Assembly (NCBI GenBank): GCA_007922305.1
Contig: ML677343.1
Coordinates: forward strand, 29,703,915-29,767,914
Source of the DNA: Dermatemys mawii
Lineage: Eukaryota; Chordata; Testudines; Dermatemydidae
DNA length: 64,000 nucleotides
Reading direction: 5' to 3'
The notes beneath the pieces were generated by a model. The model did not search any database, had not been told where the DNA came from, and was given only the letters and a program-made list of their open reading frames with translations. The position numbers were made by a program, and so were the translations under genes. Positions 34,442 through 46,107 of the stretch are shown here, piece after piece. How positions within the stretch are numbered: the stretch's first letter is position 1; each line of letters begins with the position of its first letter.

Positions 34442-35747
34442 AATACATAACCTTTGTTGGAGTTACTCAAAACAAGAGGTTGTCCAAAGCAATGGAGGCT
34501 TGTCTAGGTTTCACTATAAAAGATTTCATGCAAAAGCCTACCCATGAATTCCTGGTCTTGATCCCTGGGCCCATTCCTGAAGTTCCTGCACACATAAACT
34601 TCCCATTGAATTCAAATGAGATTTTTGTGTGGAGGGGGAGGGAAACAGGGGTTTAAAAGAAGGCCGGGGGCAGATTCTTAATCAGAATGGTGGATACCCA
34701 GCGCACACATACTGAAATTCAAAGGATCTAGTTCTGCTTTCTTCACACATCCAAACATCAGTGGGATGATTGAGCACGCACAGAGAAGGCAGGATCAAGC
34801 CCAAAATGCGTTGCATTTTTAAGCTCAAGAGCAAGAATTTATAAAAAAACACCTGCTAAAGCAATTATAGTGGCAAACACACCACATTAGACAAGAATTT
34901 ACAGGAGATCTCATAGAGCTGGGAGAGTGCTCCTTTGTCTAAATGCCGTTAGCCCAACCCTTTGGAAAGCCCAGTTACAAGAGTCAGAGATTTAGATGTG
35001 CGCATTGCCTGACATAGTCAGAGCTACACTGAGGCTTTGCCACAAGACATGTTGCACTCCCCCAGGACCAGCTCAGGAAGGAGAAGAGATTCACAATCTA
35101 CCTCCTGTTCCGTACCTGCTCTGAGAGTGACAGACCCTGTGCCACTCCCATACCTGTTTGACCCCAGCAGGCTGGCACAACTGTGCTGCCCAGTCATTGG
35201 GAGGTGGAGCCAAGACTGCCAGGGATGCTTCCCTCCCATCAATTCTGAGAGCTGGTAGAAAGGAGTCAGGGAGAAACTTATACCCACTTATTCCCCTGTG
35301 CAGGCCACGATCTGACCTCAGTGAAAAAGTAAAAAGGGATTATGAAGATCAGCAATTTGGAGAAACATCTGGTAGAAGAAAAGAGCCTCACTTTGTTTCT
35401 GATTGAGTGAATGATTGTCTGAATCAGAAAGGGACATGTTTGGACTCAATCCACATTTGTTACTTAAAATTCAGCTCACATCTAATGTTCTATCTGGGGC
35501 AGAAACCAGTCTCGAGTTTTGTCTGCAAAAGACCTATACAAATGATAACTAGTCGTCATCATAGACTCTAATGTTAGACAATCTATTTCATCTAATTCAT
35601 CTATTCATCTAATATAGTCAGTTCTATAGGGACTTTTTTATTTCAAGTACAAGTAAACCTCAATTTATTAAAGTCTTGAGGGACATACAAACCAGACTTT
35701 GTAAACCTATCTTTTGGATAACAAGGAAATTTGGAATTCAGGACACC
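34442..35747. other. No recognisable feature
   Basis: Unique-looking sequence, slightly GC-richer at 35000-35330. No exon recognised. Confidence 0.3.
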
Positions 35748-35970
35748 TGCTGATGAAAAGCACTATGTAAAAACTAGCACTATCATCATCATAGTTCAGC
35801 GGATAGGGCGTGAGACACCTGGATTCTATTCCCAGCTTCATCACTCATTCACTGGGTGATCCTGGGAACTCACTTAGCTTCTCTCTGATTTCAGTTTCTC
35901 CGTATGTAAACTAGGTATAACCCGCTTACCTCTCTTAGAGAGAGCTTTCAGATTGGTAGATTACAGATAC
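35748..35970 (+). mobile_element. Two adjoining MIR-like SINE pieces
   Basis: A SINE 3' tail (TGCTGATGAAAAGCACTATG, ending in a TCATCATCAT tract) is followed at 35791 by the head of another copy (ATAGTTCAGCGGATAGGGCG, box-B-like GGATTCTATTCCC). Its core follows (TGGGTGATCCTGGGAACTC, TTTCAGTTTCTCCG). One SINE inserted into the A/T-rich end of another in the same orientation. Confidence 0.7.
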
Positions 35971-36729
35971 CCCCTTTTTCTTCTCAGAACACATTCATTT
36001 CTCTTTCAGAACATGTCCCTCCACAAACTGAAAGTAAAATCACTCAGGAGCCCAACGCTCATCTCTAATTTCCTCCGAATGAGCTGTTAAGGTTTAGTTT
36101 GCAAATACGTCTTAAATTCTAGTGAGAAATCTAGTGAGGAGAAAGGCAGTGATATATTTCATAAGGTAGAGAATTTGTGTGGTACTAGCATTTCACCACC
36201 TATATGTTTTCATTTTCTATTATTTTCCCTCCTAAGACCCAAATTATCTATGTTATCCCACTATGGTTAATATTCTGCAGGAAAACTTAAAGTCTGTGAC
36301 ACCACATGGCTTAACCAGTTATTCTCTGCAGTAGGGTATGCATAGCATCAGTGCTGATACTATACAGTATACAAAGGATCCCTCTTACAATTAAACCATT
36401 TTTTTCAATGCAGCAAAACCCTAGAAATAAGGGTGAAATCTGCAAACTTCTCATTCTAAGTGGGTTTCACTGCATATATCTTGAGCATTCTCTGTGTGTG
36501 AATACTTTGCCTTGAATTCTTCATAAACAATCAGAAAGCAAATGTCATGCCATATGGAATTTAAAAGGCAATTTTCCCTAGATTTGTGAAAAAATCTATT
36601 TGAATTATAAACTCATGCACATGGTATAATTAATAAATCTCATTATCGGAAATTTACAGGCAAACAAATTAAGCTGTCCTTTCCTTCAGCTCTTAGAATT
36701 AATTTACAAATGAAGGCTAAGTAAGGGGT
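35971..36729. other. No recognisable feature
   Basis: AT-rich sequence with no recognised repeat or exon. Confidence 0.3.
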
Positions 36730-36795
36730 TGATCCAAAAACCATTGAAATCAATTGAAATACTCCCTTTGCTTTCAACAGGCTTTGGTCAGAGTC
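36730..36795. repeat. Palindromic hairpin element, diverged
   Basis: GATCCAAAAACCATTGAAAT on the left and CTTTCAACAGGCTTTGGTC on the right are diverged inverted arms of the type seen at 17294-17359. Confidence 0.5.
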
Positions 36796-37134
36796 TAAAT
36801 CATTTAAACTGAGTATTCACATTACTGGGATGGATAGGTTATGTAATATAATTTAGCAATATTTGCAGGAAAAGATACAATTTGCTTTTTATATGCCACA
36901 AAAACAAAGGAGGGGCTAGTAGGCAGATTACAGAAGTATTGTCTGTATCTTTTGAAGTTTAATATCCAGTTCATAATTAATATTTGGATCCTGGAGGGTA
37001 GATTTTTAAACAGTTTAGGTGAACAAAAGTATGCAGAAAATGCAGGCCTAATTTTCATATGCAATAATGATTGCGCTGGCAGTTAAGACAATAGTGTACA
37101 TAAATTTCCAGTTCTGGTCCTCTGTACATGCAGA

Positions 37135-37200
37135 AAATGGATTTGTAGAGAGTAATTAGGATAATTATGCATGCAAATTAGGATGCTGTCATGCACACAT
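37135..37200. promoter_or_regulatory. Possible regulatory element with octamer and homeodomain words
   Basis: The text contains GAGTAATTAGGATAATTATG followed by CATGCAAATTAGG: two TAATTA-type words and an ATGCAAAT octamer (about 37173-37180) in under 40 bp. It lies in non-repeat sequence. The dense arrangement resembles a developmental enhancer core but may be chance in AT-rich DNA. Confidence 0.2.
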
Positions 37201-39125
37201 TAAAGAATTGGCTCCAAACACTCATACATTTCTGGGCAAACAATTGCCAGTATTCAAACTGCAAAATGTATAATTATAGCTATTAGGATTCAGAAGTGAA
37301 GGAAACAAAATAAGTCCAACTTGCACGTTAATAGAGATGCAGGACTTTAGTTTCCTGTTTTAATGTATTAATCTTCCATGATTGGTTCGTACGTATTTGG
37401 AATATAAGGAGTTGGACTGAGCCAAAGAAAGTTCTGTCCAAATTTCACTATTTTCCAAATGATGCCTCATTTATTACTGTAGGCAGGTCCGAGTCTCCGG
37501 GGATTAACATTTTGGCTGCACAGAATGATTAGATTCAAGATCAGGAGGAGCCCTGGAGTCTGAGGCTCAAAGTATTTCATGCAACAACAGAAATGCCAGA
37601 CGTAACATAACTTGCCTTTCTCTTCTTATGCTCCAACCAAAATGCAACTCTGAACTCTTCTCAAACTAGTACTGTTACTGTTAAGTATTTGACATGAAAA
37701 ATAAAATATAATGTTTTTTTCACTATAGTCTGAAGGTAACTGAGCCACTGCCTTTCTCGCATACAGATCTTTGTAGAACTAGGTGTCTCCAACATTATCA
37801 ATATTCATAATACATTAATTATTATTGCTAATCAGGATACTTTTCACTGAGCACCTTTCAACAGAGTCCTCAATGCATTTTTGCAAATAGGATACAGATC
37901 ATGTAAATGCTCAACACAAGAGTAGTCTCATTGACATTAACTAGACTGCTCCCGTGGTTAAAGTTAAGCAGCATTTACAGAAACAGGTCTTAAATAATTA
38001 AGCCTCAAAATGAGAACAAATTGAGTAGGTCACCACATCTCATGTCCTCAATGGATTTATCCTTGTTCTGCTCCTGGAGTATCCAAATGTAAGTCAGGAT
38101 TTCTCCAAATTCGTTATTCAAATCTAATCAAGGAATCACTTTTCAAATTAGTTTCTCCATGCTTTGATCACCAATATTCAAAATCAGAGCAGCGTTGCTT
38201 GGGTGTGATTTGTCAGGTCAGTCGCATGGTTTGTTCCCTGACAGGACGAGCGCACAAGCATTTCAGGCATAAATACTTCGGCACAAAATTTCATATTTGG
38301 TTTCTGTGAATCCTCGAGTCTATATCTCCAAAATTTGCTTTCCACAAACGTTTTTGTTAGTCACTTGAAAGTGAGCTCAAAAGGAGCATGTATTATCATT
38401 TGCTCTTCAACAGAGTGTCTCTCACTTTAACAGAGGTTTTTGTGAGTTGCCCTGAGTAGCAAAACAAGTGGTTATGGAGCCTGGTATAACCCAGGAGCAA
38501 TGATCCATAGGTCCCTCCCTTAACCACTTCCCTGCATTGCCTCTCTTAAGAGAAACTTCCTGGCAGCTAACGCAGTAAGAAAAGAGTTAAAAGTTTAGTG
38601 CACAATTGAAAGGAAAGAATCTCCACTTAGTCCTTCCTGAAAGGAACTGTAGACCCAGGTGCAATTATACATGAAGTACCTTGGGGCAGCGGCTATGTCA
38701 TACTCCATATTCTCTGCAGAACTCTCGACACTCAGCAAATACCATAACAGGAAATTAATCAAAGTTATTTTATACTTTACCCAACTAATTGTACTGCACT
38801 CTAAATCTCATCATGTAATTGCAAGAAGAGGAATTCAACTAGTAGTTTAGTTTAGTACGAAGACACCATTGGCAATTGTGTGTTATAGATACACCAGCTT
38901 CTTAGTCAAGATTTCGGGCTAGATAAACCTTCTTTTTTTTTGTCTGCATACAAGGGACAAAAACAATGGAAAATGCCTTGAAACAGCTCAAATGTGTTGG
39001 AAAAAAGATATATCATTGCCACCCTTTCAACTCTATCTGCATTTCATTGTATAAAAATTAATAGAAAATAATAAATATTGGGTGAGGTCTTACATTTTAA
39101 CAGTGCCCTCTCAGTCAAGGGGAAC
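37201..39125. other. No recognisable feature
   Basis: AT-rich unique-looking sequence. A weak hairpin remnant may lie near 37925-37985 (TTAAAGTTAAGCAG). Confidence 0.3.
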
Positions 39126-39193
39126 ATTTTCAAAGGCACAAATGATTCAGTGGGAAATGAGGGACTGAGCTTCCCTTAGAGACTTTGAAAATC
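39126..39193. repeat. Palindromic hairpin element (ATTTTCAAAG ends)
   Basis: ATTTTCAAAGG on the left pairs with ACTTTGAAAAT on the right across a 45-bp centre. Confidence 0.6.
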
Positions 39194-39374
39194 TGCCCCG
39201 AAATTTACATTTACATCAGGGCAGAGCTCCCTGCTTTGGGTGGGTGTCGCTAGATGAGGAAAGAGCAGGGCCCTACTTGAATCTCATCTTTCCACAGAAA
39301 CCCCAGCCAGGCTCCCTGCATCCTGTTCTTCTGTATTAAGGACCATCCATGGTTGTGGAAGACACATAATTGGC

Positions 39375-39375
<1 letters not shown>

Positions 39376-39409
<34 letters not shown>
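39376..39409. repeat. (AG)n microsatellite
   Basis: An uninterrupted AG dinucleotide tract of about 17 units follows TGGCCC. Confidence 0.97.
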
Positions 39410-39411
<2 letters not shown>

Positions 39412-39477
39412 TGTATGTGTTATTTCTGTCCTTTTAAAATATTAAACAATCATCATTGGGTGGATCCATGTGTACGT

Positions 39478-39478
<1 letters not shown>

Positions 39479-39519
<41 letters not shown>
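39479..39519. repeat. (AC)n microsatellite
   Basis: An uninterrupted AC dinucleotide tract of about 20 units, about 70 bp from the AG tract. Confidence 0.97.
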
Positions 39520-39521
<2 letters not shown>

Positions 39522-40728
39522 AATACCAATGTATACTCCCCAGAATAGGATCCTAGGGTTAAAATAAAAAAGTTATTTCAATATTTTTCCTGCTAATTTC
39601 CGGAAACCATCCCAAATTTCCATGGCAAGGTAACCAGCCTCAGTTCACCAGGGAAAGGAAGTTTACATACTTTAAAACAGATTGTTTGTCCCCACACTCA
39701 AACCAAAGAGGAAGGCATTGAATCTCATCTAATAAGGAAATTGGGAAAAGGGAAAGAAGTAGCAATATTGTTGGACATTAATAGCATTCATCTCTGAAGC
39801 ATGAATTGTGGATCTGTAATTGTTCACAAAACTGTAATGTAAACAATTGGTGCCTTAAGCAATGGCAGAAGAGCAGTATCAGAAGGCCAGATCTAAATTT
39901 AAATCTCCGCTCACTAGGAATTTTTTGTAATGGGAACCTTTTCAGCATTGTTTAGGATGACTCCTATTTAGTCCATATCAGGAAAAGCAGATCCTCTTAT
40001 TTCCTTATAAATGACAAATAAAGCCCAGGGGGTCTAAATTCCACACAGACATACACCAGCCTTCAGTGGCGCTGCATGAGGTATAAATGGGAACAGAATT
40101 TGGCCTGGTGTACAGTTAATTGTGCTATTGTGACATGAGCCTTTAAGTTGGGAGAAGGGAGGTTGCTGGCTTTTTTGGTACTCAAAAGAATTAGGAATGT
40201 TTTGGCTGGAAAGCAAAAGGGGGCGCGATTTAGGGATTCGTGATCAGCAATTGATCCATAGAGATGTGCAAGCCTCTGGGCTTGTGGGAACTACTGGCAA
40301 GAGACTTTTGGTAGCAGGCTTTGGAAATTCTCTCCGAGTGGAAACAGAGCTCAACCTCGACCCACCTACACTGGCATCTAGATACCACAGTGATGGACAC
40401 GCTTGAAATGATGCACATTAGATACAGATTGTGAGATTTCAAAATTCATTGCAAGTCACATTTCATTGTCTAGATTTTCCAACTGAGCCCAGCCTAAGGA
40501 ACATCGGGCACTTAGACAACTGGGTGGGTTTTCTTTGCTGCATGGGGCTGGCTGGGGACATGATGCAAAAGCTCCTTTCATTAGAAATGCTAAAGGCACC
40601 CAATTTAAACCATGTAAAATGAGTCAAATTCCACAGCGATGGACGCCCAATGAATGCATGCAATAATTACCATCATAAATCAGTCAGATTTTGCTCCCAT
40701 TCAGTACAATCACAGAATTTCTATTGGG
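39520..40728. other. No recognisable feature
   Basis: A hairpin remnant may lie at about 40045-40110. Nothing else was recognised. Confidence 0.3.
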
Positions 40729-40793
40729 CCAAGTTCTCTACTGGGGTAACTACTTTGATTCAGTGGAGCTACGTCAGATGAGAATTTATCTTC
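40729..40793. repeat. Palindromic hairpin element, diverged
   Basis: CCAAGTTCTCTACTGGGGTA and the right-hand GAGCTACGTCAGATGAGAAT are diverged inverted arms around TTTGATTCAGTGG. Confidence 0.5.
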
Positions 40794-42865
40794 CCCAGGA
40801 GCAGGGTGATTCAGGGATGAGATTCTTCTAGTTAAAACAGATGCATCTTGATTAATGCTAAGACAAAACCTATGAATCTGCATTTTTGGCACGTCTCCAG
40901 AAACTATGAAACTATATTGTGCAAAATATTGTGGATTTAGTTATGCTGCCTAAGACAGCAATCAGAAAGCCTTGCATTGCACCTTGCATGTAGCTCTATT
41001 ACAGGGCAGAGGATGTCTGTGCGGTTCTCATCTGTTCAGATCCTATGGGAAAGAATCAGTGCAATTTATCTTAGGCCAGTATTTTCAAGATATCCTCTCT
41101 CTCTTTCTCTCCATTGTTTGTTAACTGCTGCAAGTTTGGATGAGAGGCTGTGGGGTCAGAGCCAAGGCAGAGAAGAGAGATTTGCAGAGATCACGCAATG
41201 CTTCTCAGTCTGTGGCGGGAGTAAACAGAATCTCCTTAAAGGTCATTTCTTCAGGCTCCCGCTGCAACTGCCAAAGGAAGCTGCAATCATTTTTCAGTCC
41301 CTTAAATGCCAAGAGTAAAATGCACCGAGTCACAGTTTTCCTACATGTTCTTGGTTTGTGATGCGTCTACTTAAGAGGCATTTCCTTGCCAAGAAAAACT
41401 TCTTTTTCCTTCTGAACCCAGAATAGACCCCTGGTACCCTTTTACAAAGTTAAGGGTCAGGACATATTGGGTTAGGAATTGTAATCAGAGCCATTTGTGT
41501 GCCCCGGACAAAATGTTTTCTGAATGATCACCAGCATACTCTGAATGATCAGATCAGGGTCTCTCTCTCTCCTTTACACTCATACTAGTCAAGGCTTTTT
41601 GATATGGCAAGAATAATTAGCGTTAGATGAAAAAATTGCAACACATTTTGTTCAATGCATAAATCTCTTTTTCTGTTTGCAAACTGTCTTAAAAGTCCCA
41701 CTGTCATTTCATCTCCTTCTTCAACAATGGCCTCTCTCGAGCTAGCCTGCAAAGCCACCCCTTTCTCCTTACTTAGGATATGGAGTTGGGTTTTTCCATT
41801 GTCACTAAATTTATCCTCCGTCTGGCACCAAAACTATCATATATGGAAGGAAATCCAGATAAAATCTGAAGAACTACAACACTTATCCACAGATACGAGC
41901 AGCCTCAATGAAGCCAACAATACTATTTGAATAAATGCTACTCAACCTGAAGAAGAGTTGTCAGATCTGGCACTGAAGTCCAGCCTTAGAAACATCCTTA
42001 CATGAATAGTCGTTCTGTTTATATGAACCATGCAACTGATCTCTTCTCTGTTACCCCACAGTTCCAATCCGTGTCCATAATAGTCTCTGGGTTTCATTAG
42101 GCGGTCCTGGCTGGATACATAAATAATAAGGCTGTTGTCAGATTTCCCTATGGTGTGCAAGGGCAGATCTGGAAACGTAAAGGCCCTGACCTTCATGTTT
42201 CTCAGCAGGGAGTGAAACACCCTCAGAGCTGAAGCAGTGGGAAAATGAGAGTCTGTGTTATGCTTTTACGTGATACTGACAGGCAAATGTAATTTCTCAG
42301 CGCTCACTTGAGTGAATGCTGATCTAGTTTATAATCTCGTGCATTTAACACTGAGCCAGTTGTAGCTCATAGGCTGTGGCAGAGGTTTTAACAGGGTAAC
42401 TTCCCTTTTAAGCTCTGCATAACTTGTACAGTGGCATAGGATGGCAGGCTGGTTTATCATCCCCTTCCCCTGTTGTTAGAGGCAGACAGAGAAGACGGAA
42501 TTGGGCTCATTTAATGTTGGCCAAGATGTGAGTAAAAGCTCAGTCAATGTGCTGCGCGGGGAAGATTACTTAGGGTTCAAAGCTAACACCTAAGGGAGGA
42601 GCAAATATTCAAGCCCTTTCGGAGTTAGGGCAAAAACCGAGCAAGGTCCTCAGGGTTTGGTCTTTGATGCATGAGGCCAGACTAACTGCAGCGCTGCTGT
42701 CTGAAAGTAGGAACATTGAAGCGACAGATGGAACGGGCCAAGCTCCACTACAGCTTGTTCCTCTGTCTTCCAGCCTCTCTCCCCTTTCTGTCTCCTCCAG
42801 GAAATCAGTCAAGTGGATGCACCTAGCTCAGTTGCAATGCACGAGCCCGGTGCAGTTTGCTAGAG
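40794..42865. other. No recognisable feature
   Basis: About 2 kb of unique-looking sequence. Open frames up to about 110 codons show no family signature. Confidence 0.3.
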
Positions 42866-43219
42866 CAGGGGTTCTCAGCCTTTGTCTTTGCAAGGCCCCT
42901 TCAACAGGCTGTAAAAACTCCACAGCCCACCTGTGCCACAAGAACTGGATTTCTGCATATAAAAGCCAGGGTTTTGGTGTTGCAGGGTAGCAAGCCGGGC
43001 AATTGCCCGGGGCCCCACCCCACGTGGGGCCCTGTAAAGCAACATTGCTCAGGTTTCGGCTTCAGCCCCAGGTGGTGGGGCTCAGGGCCCTGGGCTTCGG
43101 CCCCATACAATGGGGCTTCAGCTTTCTGCCCTGGGCCCCAGCGAGCGTACTGCTGGTCCTGCTTGGTGGACCCCCTGAAACCTGCTCACGGCCTCCCAGG
43201 GGGCCCCTGAGAACCACTG
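42866..43219. mobile_element. hAT-type MITE with perfect 8-bp target duplication
   Basis: The 354-bp element begins CAGGGGTTCTCAGCC and ends GAGAACCACTG. It is flanked by TGCTAGAG at 42858-42865 and TGCTAGAG at 43220-43227, an exact 8-bp duplication. These ends are of the Charlie-like hAT type. The interior is GC-rich (GGGGCCCCACCCCACG and GGGGCTCAGGGCCCTGGGC). Several open frames of 60-117 codons over it are by-products of its GC content. Confidence 0.93.
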
Positions 43220-43227
43220 TGCTAGAG

Positions 43228-44045
43228 GAAGGCAACAATGCTCAGCGTCCCTGCCATTAGGCCCTGGGGTAAAGTCCTCCCCTTACAGCAAAGGTGGGCT
43301 CAGTTGTGCCACACGCGGTGTAGTCTGGAGCTGCAGCGCCCCCAAGAGGAGGCTCAGGGAGCCATTGCAGTACATCATTCAGTGCAGGGGGAGGGCGCCT
43401 ACGCCTACTCCTCTTCATGGAGTGCAGCACAGTCCTCTGCCGGCTGGTGCATATGAGGTGTGGGCAGATGCTGGGCAGACTCTATGGCATAGGAGTGGGT
43501 CCTCAGGGGATGTGTTGTCACTGTTGTCATGGCTTCAAAATACAAGCTCCGGCTCCAGTTATAAATCTAGCCTGCTCAAGCAGAGCAGGAATTTCCAGCT
43601 TACACCCCCACCTTATGTAAGCACTGCTGCACGGAGCTCTCCAAAAGACAGCTTCCAGCAGCACCACTGTTCTCTCAAAACATGGCAGCTCAGCAGCTCC
43701 CCATCACAAATGACCTTATCAAATGAAGATGTATGGCCAGGAGTCAGCATCCCTGCAATGAGCTGAGGCTTTGCAGATGGAGAGCGACTGGAGGAGTGGA
43801 CCTGACTTGCAGCCTGAGCAGTAGTTTGGGGGTGTCATGATGATGGAAAGCTAACTCCTCTGCCTGCCCCCGGGGTCACTAGAGAAAAGACTCCTTTAGG
43901 TTACACCATGCCTCCTTCCAAACCACCCCCTACGCATGGAACCTATCCAGGTTAAATCTCCCCCCGCCTTCCTTTTGCAAAAATGTCCTTAAAACCCACT
44001 TGTTCCATGCATGATGCATTCCTGCCATCAGCCACATGGTTTCTA
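43228..44045. other. No recognised gene
   Basis: GC-balanced sequence. Around 43900-44045 the wording (CATGCCTCCTTCCAAACCAC, then AAAACCCACTTGTTCCATGC) resembles dispersed vertebrate LINE/SINE 3' regions, without a firm match. Confidence 0.3.
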
Positions 44046-44249
44046 TATTTGAATTGCCTCCTATTGTTTTGCACTATATTTGTTTGTGCCTTTTGCTCGT
44101 GCTTTTCACACTTCTCTGAATCAGAACAGTGTGAACAGTCTGAACAATAGGAGGTCATTCTGTATTTGAATTGCCTCCTATTGTTTTGCACTATATTCGT
44201 TTGTGCCTTTTGCTCGTGCTTTTCACACTTCGCTGAATCAGAACAGTGT
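44046..44249. repeat. Recent 117-bp tandem duplication
   Basis: The 87 bp at 44046-44132 recur at 44163-44249 with about two differences (TTTGTTTGTGCC against TTCGTTTGTGCC, CACTTCTCTG against CACTTCGCTG). They are 117 bp apart. The 30-bp spacer contains AACAATAGGAGG, the reverse complement of CCTCCTATTGTT inside each copy, so each unit can fold back on itself. Confidence 0.92.
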
Positions 44250-45241
44250 TTAAACGGCTCTTACAGATGATCATTCAGGCCATTATTAAAGAACCAGCTA
44301 CAAAATTTGGGCGCAGATCTGGGCTCTACCAATTTCCCCAGTGGCCTGGAGTGTTCGGATCCAGACTTTTTGTTTGGGCCCAGTGCTAATCAAAGAACAA
44401 TGCAAAAGCGCAAACATACGCTCCACTCAGGGTCCAAGCCTTTGTGCCACAGATATTCAGAAAATAAATAACATACTCACCTGGGCTACGAAAGAACCCA
44501 AGAGTGATCACTCTTCACAGGGGAAAAGGAGAGGTGGTGGTGGAAGGAACGTGTCTGAGCAGCTCTACAAGTGTCACGAGAATGAAAGGCACATTGAGCA
44601 GAGTGTGGTAAAGCAATTCAGGACCGTCTCTTCCTCATGACTTCATCCTGGCATACGCGAGAGAAAAAGAGGCTGTTTACATCGAAATGTTGTGCAGTGG
44701 CTGAGAGCAACGGTTAACTAAATATTGTCAGATGAATTAACCAAAACTATAATGGGAATGATTCGTGGGAGAGTTGCCCATGCTGAGTGTGAGCAGAATT
44801 TCAAGACTGCGGGCAAGGCAGTTCATGCGTGGCACAGATGATTTCTCCTGAAAATGACATTTGGACAAAGGGAAATTGAAGGAGGCTGAATGATAGGACA
44901 GCCTTGAGTGCATAATAGATAGAAACAGAGAGGAATTATAGAGATGGTATGAATTTCCCTGGAAGGGAGACAAGGACAAGGTTTGCAGATGACTTTATTA
45001 GCTGTGGAAGTAGTAGTGGCACTTTTCCAGGAGCACACTATGTCTCCCTCACAGGAATGTATACCATGTTCTTCAGCACGGTAGTGGAGTTAATCACACA
45101 GCAAGCCAGGGGGACTTGTGCAGCACAAGCAGCGGAGCTGCTAAGAGGCAGGAAACGTTTCCAGGAGCAAGGCAGGAAGGCTCCTCCAAAACATTTATGG
45201 CCCAGAAGAAATCTCAGCACCCTAATAGTGGGAGGAGTGGG
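44250..45241. other. No recognisable feature
   Basis: Unique-looking sequence. Open frames up to about 100 codons show no recognisable protein family. Confidence 0.3.
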
Positions 45242-45870
45242 GTGTGTGTGTGTGTGTGTAGCATGCAAAGCCAATGCAGTCTGGTCCCTGTGTGGTCTAG
45301 AGGGGGGTTGTGTGTGTGGTCCTCCCAAAGCCCTGCTCATCTGTCCAAAGGCTGCTAACTGCCTGCTGAATGACCACGTCTGTTTACTTTAGCTCTGTCT
45401 GCACCAACTGAACTCTGATCGCTGTCTTCCTCCAGCTGGGCCGACTCAGGACCCCAAAGTGAAAGAGAGAGGGAGAGAGAGAGAGAGAGAGATCTGTGTG
45501 TGAGCCTCCAGAAAAGAATGGACTGCAAATGGACTGCACTGTAAATCACAGCGAACAATTTATGGGCCATTTTCTCTCCCATCATTTCTCTTCTGACCCC
45601 CACCCCCTCTTCACTCAAACAGGCCGGGCTCATAAATTGCCTGCGCTGAGTGCTGGCAGAAAGGTTTTTCGTGTTCCTGACAGATACAATAAAAATATGC
45701 ATGTGTGTCTGTTCACTAGGCGGGGGGAGGGGGAAGGAGAGGTGAGGGGTGTGTGTGTGTGCGTAGATATGCATGCATGGGGTGTGTGTGTGCAGTGATT
45801 ATGAGTGTGCATGGGCAGATTGTGAGTGTGTGACTGGTGGTTGTGTGTGTATGTGTCTGGTAATTATGGA
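45242..45870. repeat. TG-rich and AG-rich simple-repeat zone
   Basis: A (GT)n tract lies at about 45241-45260, an (AG)n tract at about 45466-45492, and a long TG-biased stretch at about 45745-45870 built of GTGTGTG, GAGTGTG and GGTTGTGTG words. The frames open across it translate to repeated His-Thr or Cys-Val and are not genes. Confidence 0.85.
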
Positions 45871-46075
45871 TGGGGGAGACTATGTGTCTGCATGTCTGTT
45901 GCATGCACATGAATGCACGGGCAAAGAGTTTTTTGTTGGATCTGGTTTGTGGATGATGCATAGTACGGAGAGAGCAGTGAGCACATGTTGAATGTGCTAA
46001 TAGAAAAAAAAGTATCCCAAATATTCTTGCAAACAAAACTAGCAGATACACTTTGCTCATGTTTAGAGCTGTGCT

Positions 46076-46107
46076 GGGAAAATAGTTGAAATCTCAACTA
46101 TTTTCCC
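46076..46107. repeat. Perfect 14-bp stem palindrome
   Basis: GGGAAAATAGTTGA (46076-46089) and TCAACTATTTTCCC (46094-46107) are exact complements around the 4-nt loop AATC. AT-rich sequence with the texture of a decayed repeat follows to about 46450. Confidence 0.85.

Noticed and set aside
39376..39519. CRISPR-like regular repeats
   Set aside because: These are dinucleotide microsatellites. No direct-repeat and spacer structure exists in the window.
40977..41361. Overlapping frames of 113 and 73 codons
   Set aside because: No recognisable family, and two frames are open over the same DNA without codon-like bias.
42857..43260. Frames of 69-117 codons
   Set aside because: They lie in the MITE at 42866-43219 and start or end outside it without any family signature.
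45355..46060. Frames of 60-139 codons on both strands
   Set aside because: The translations are His-Thr or Cys-Val runs from TG and AG simple repeats.
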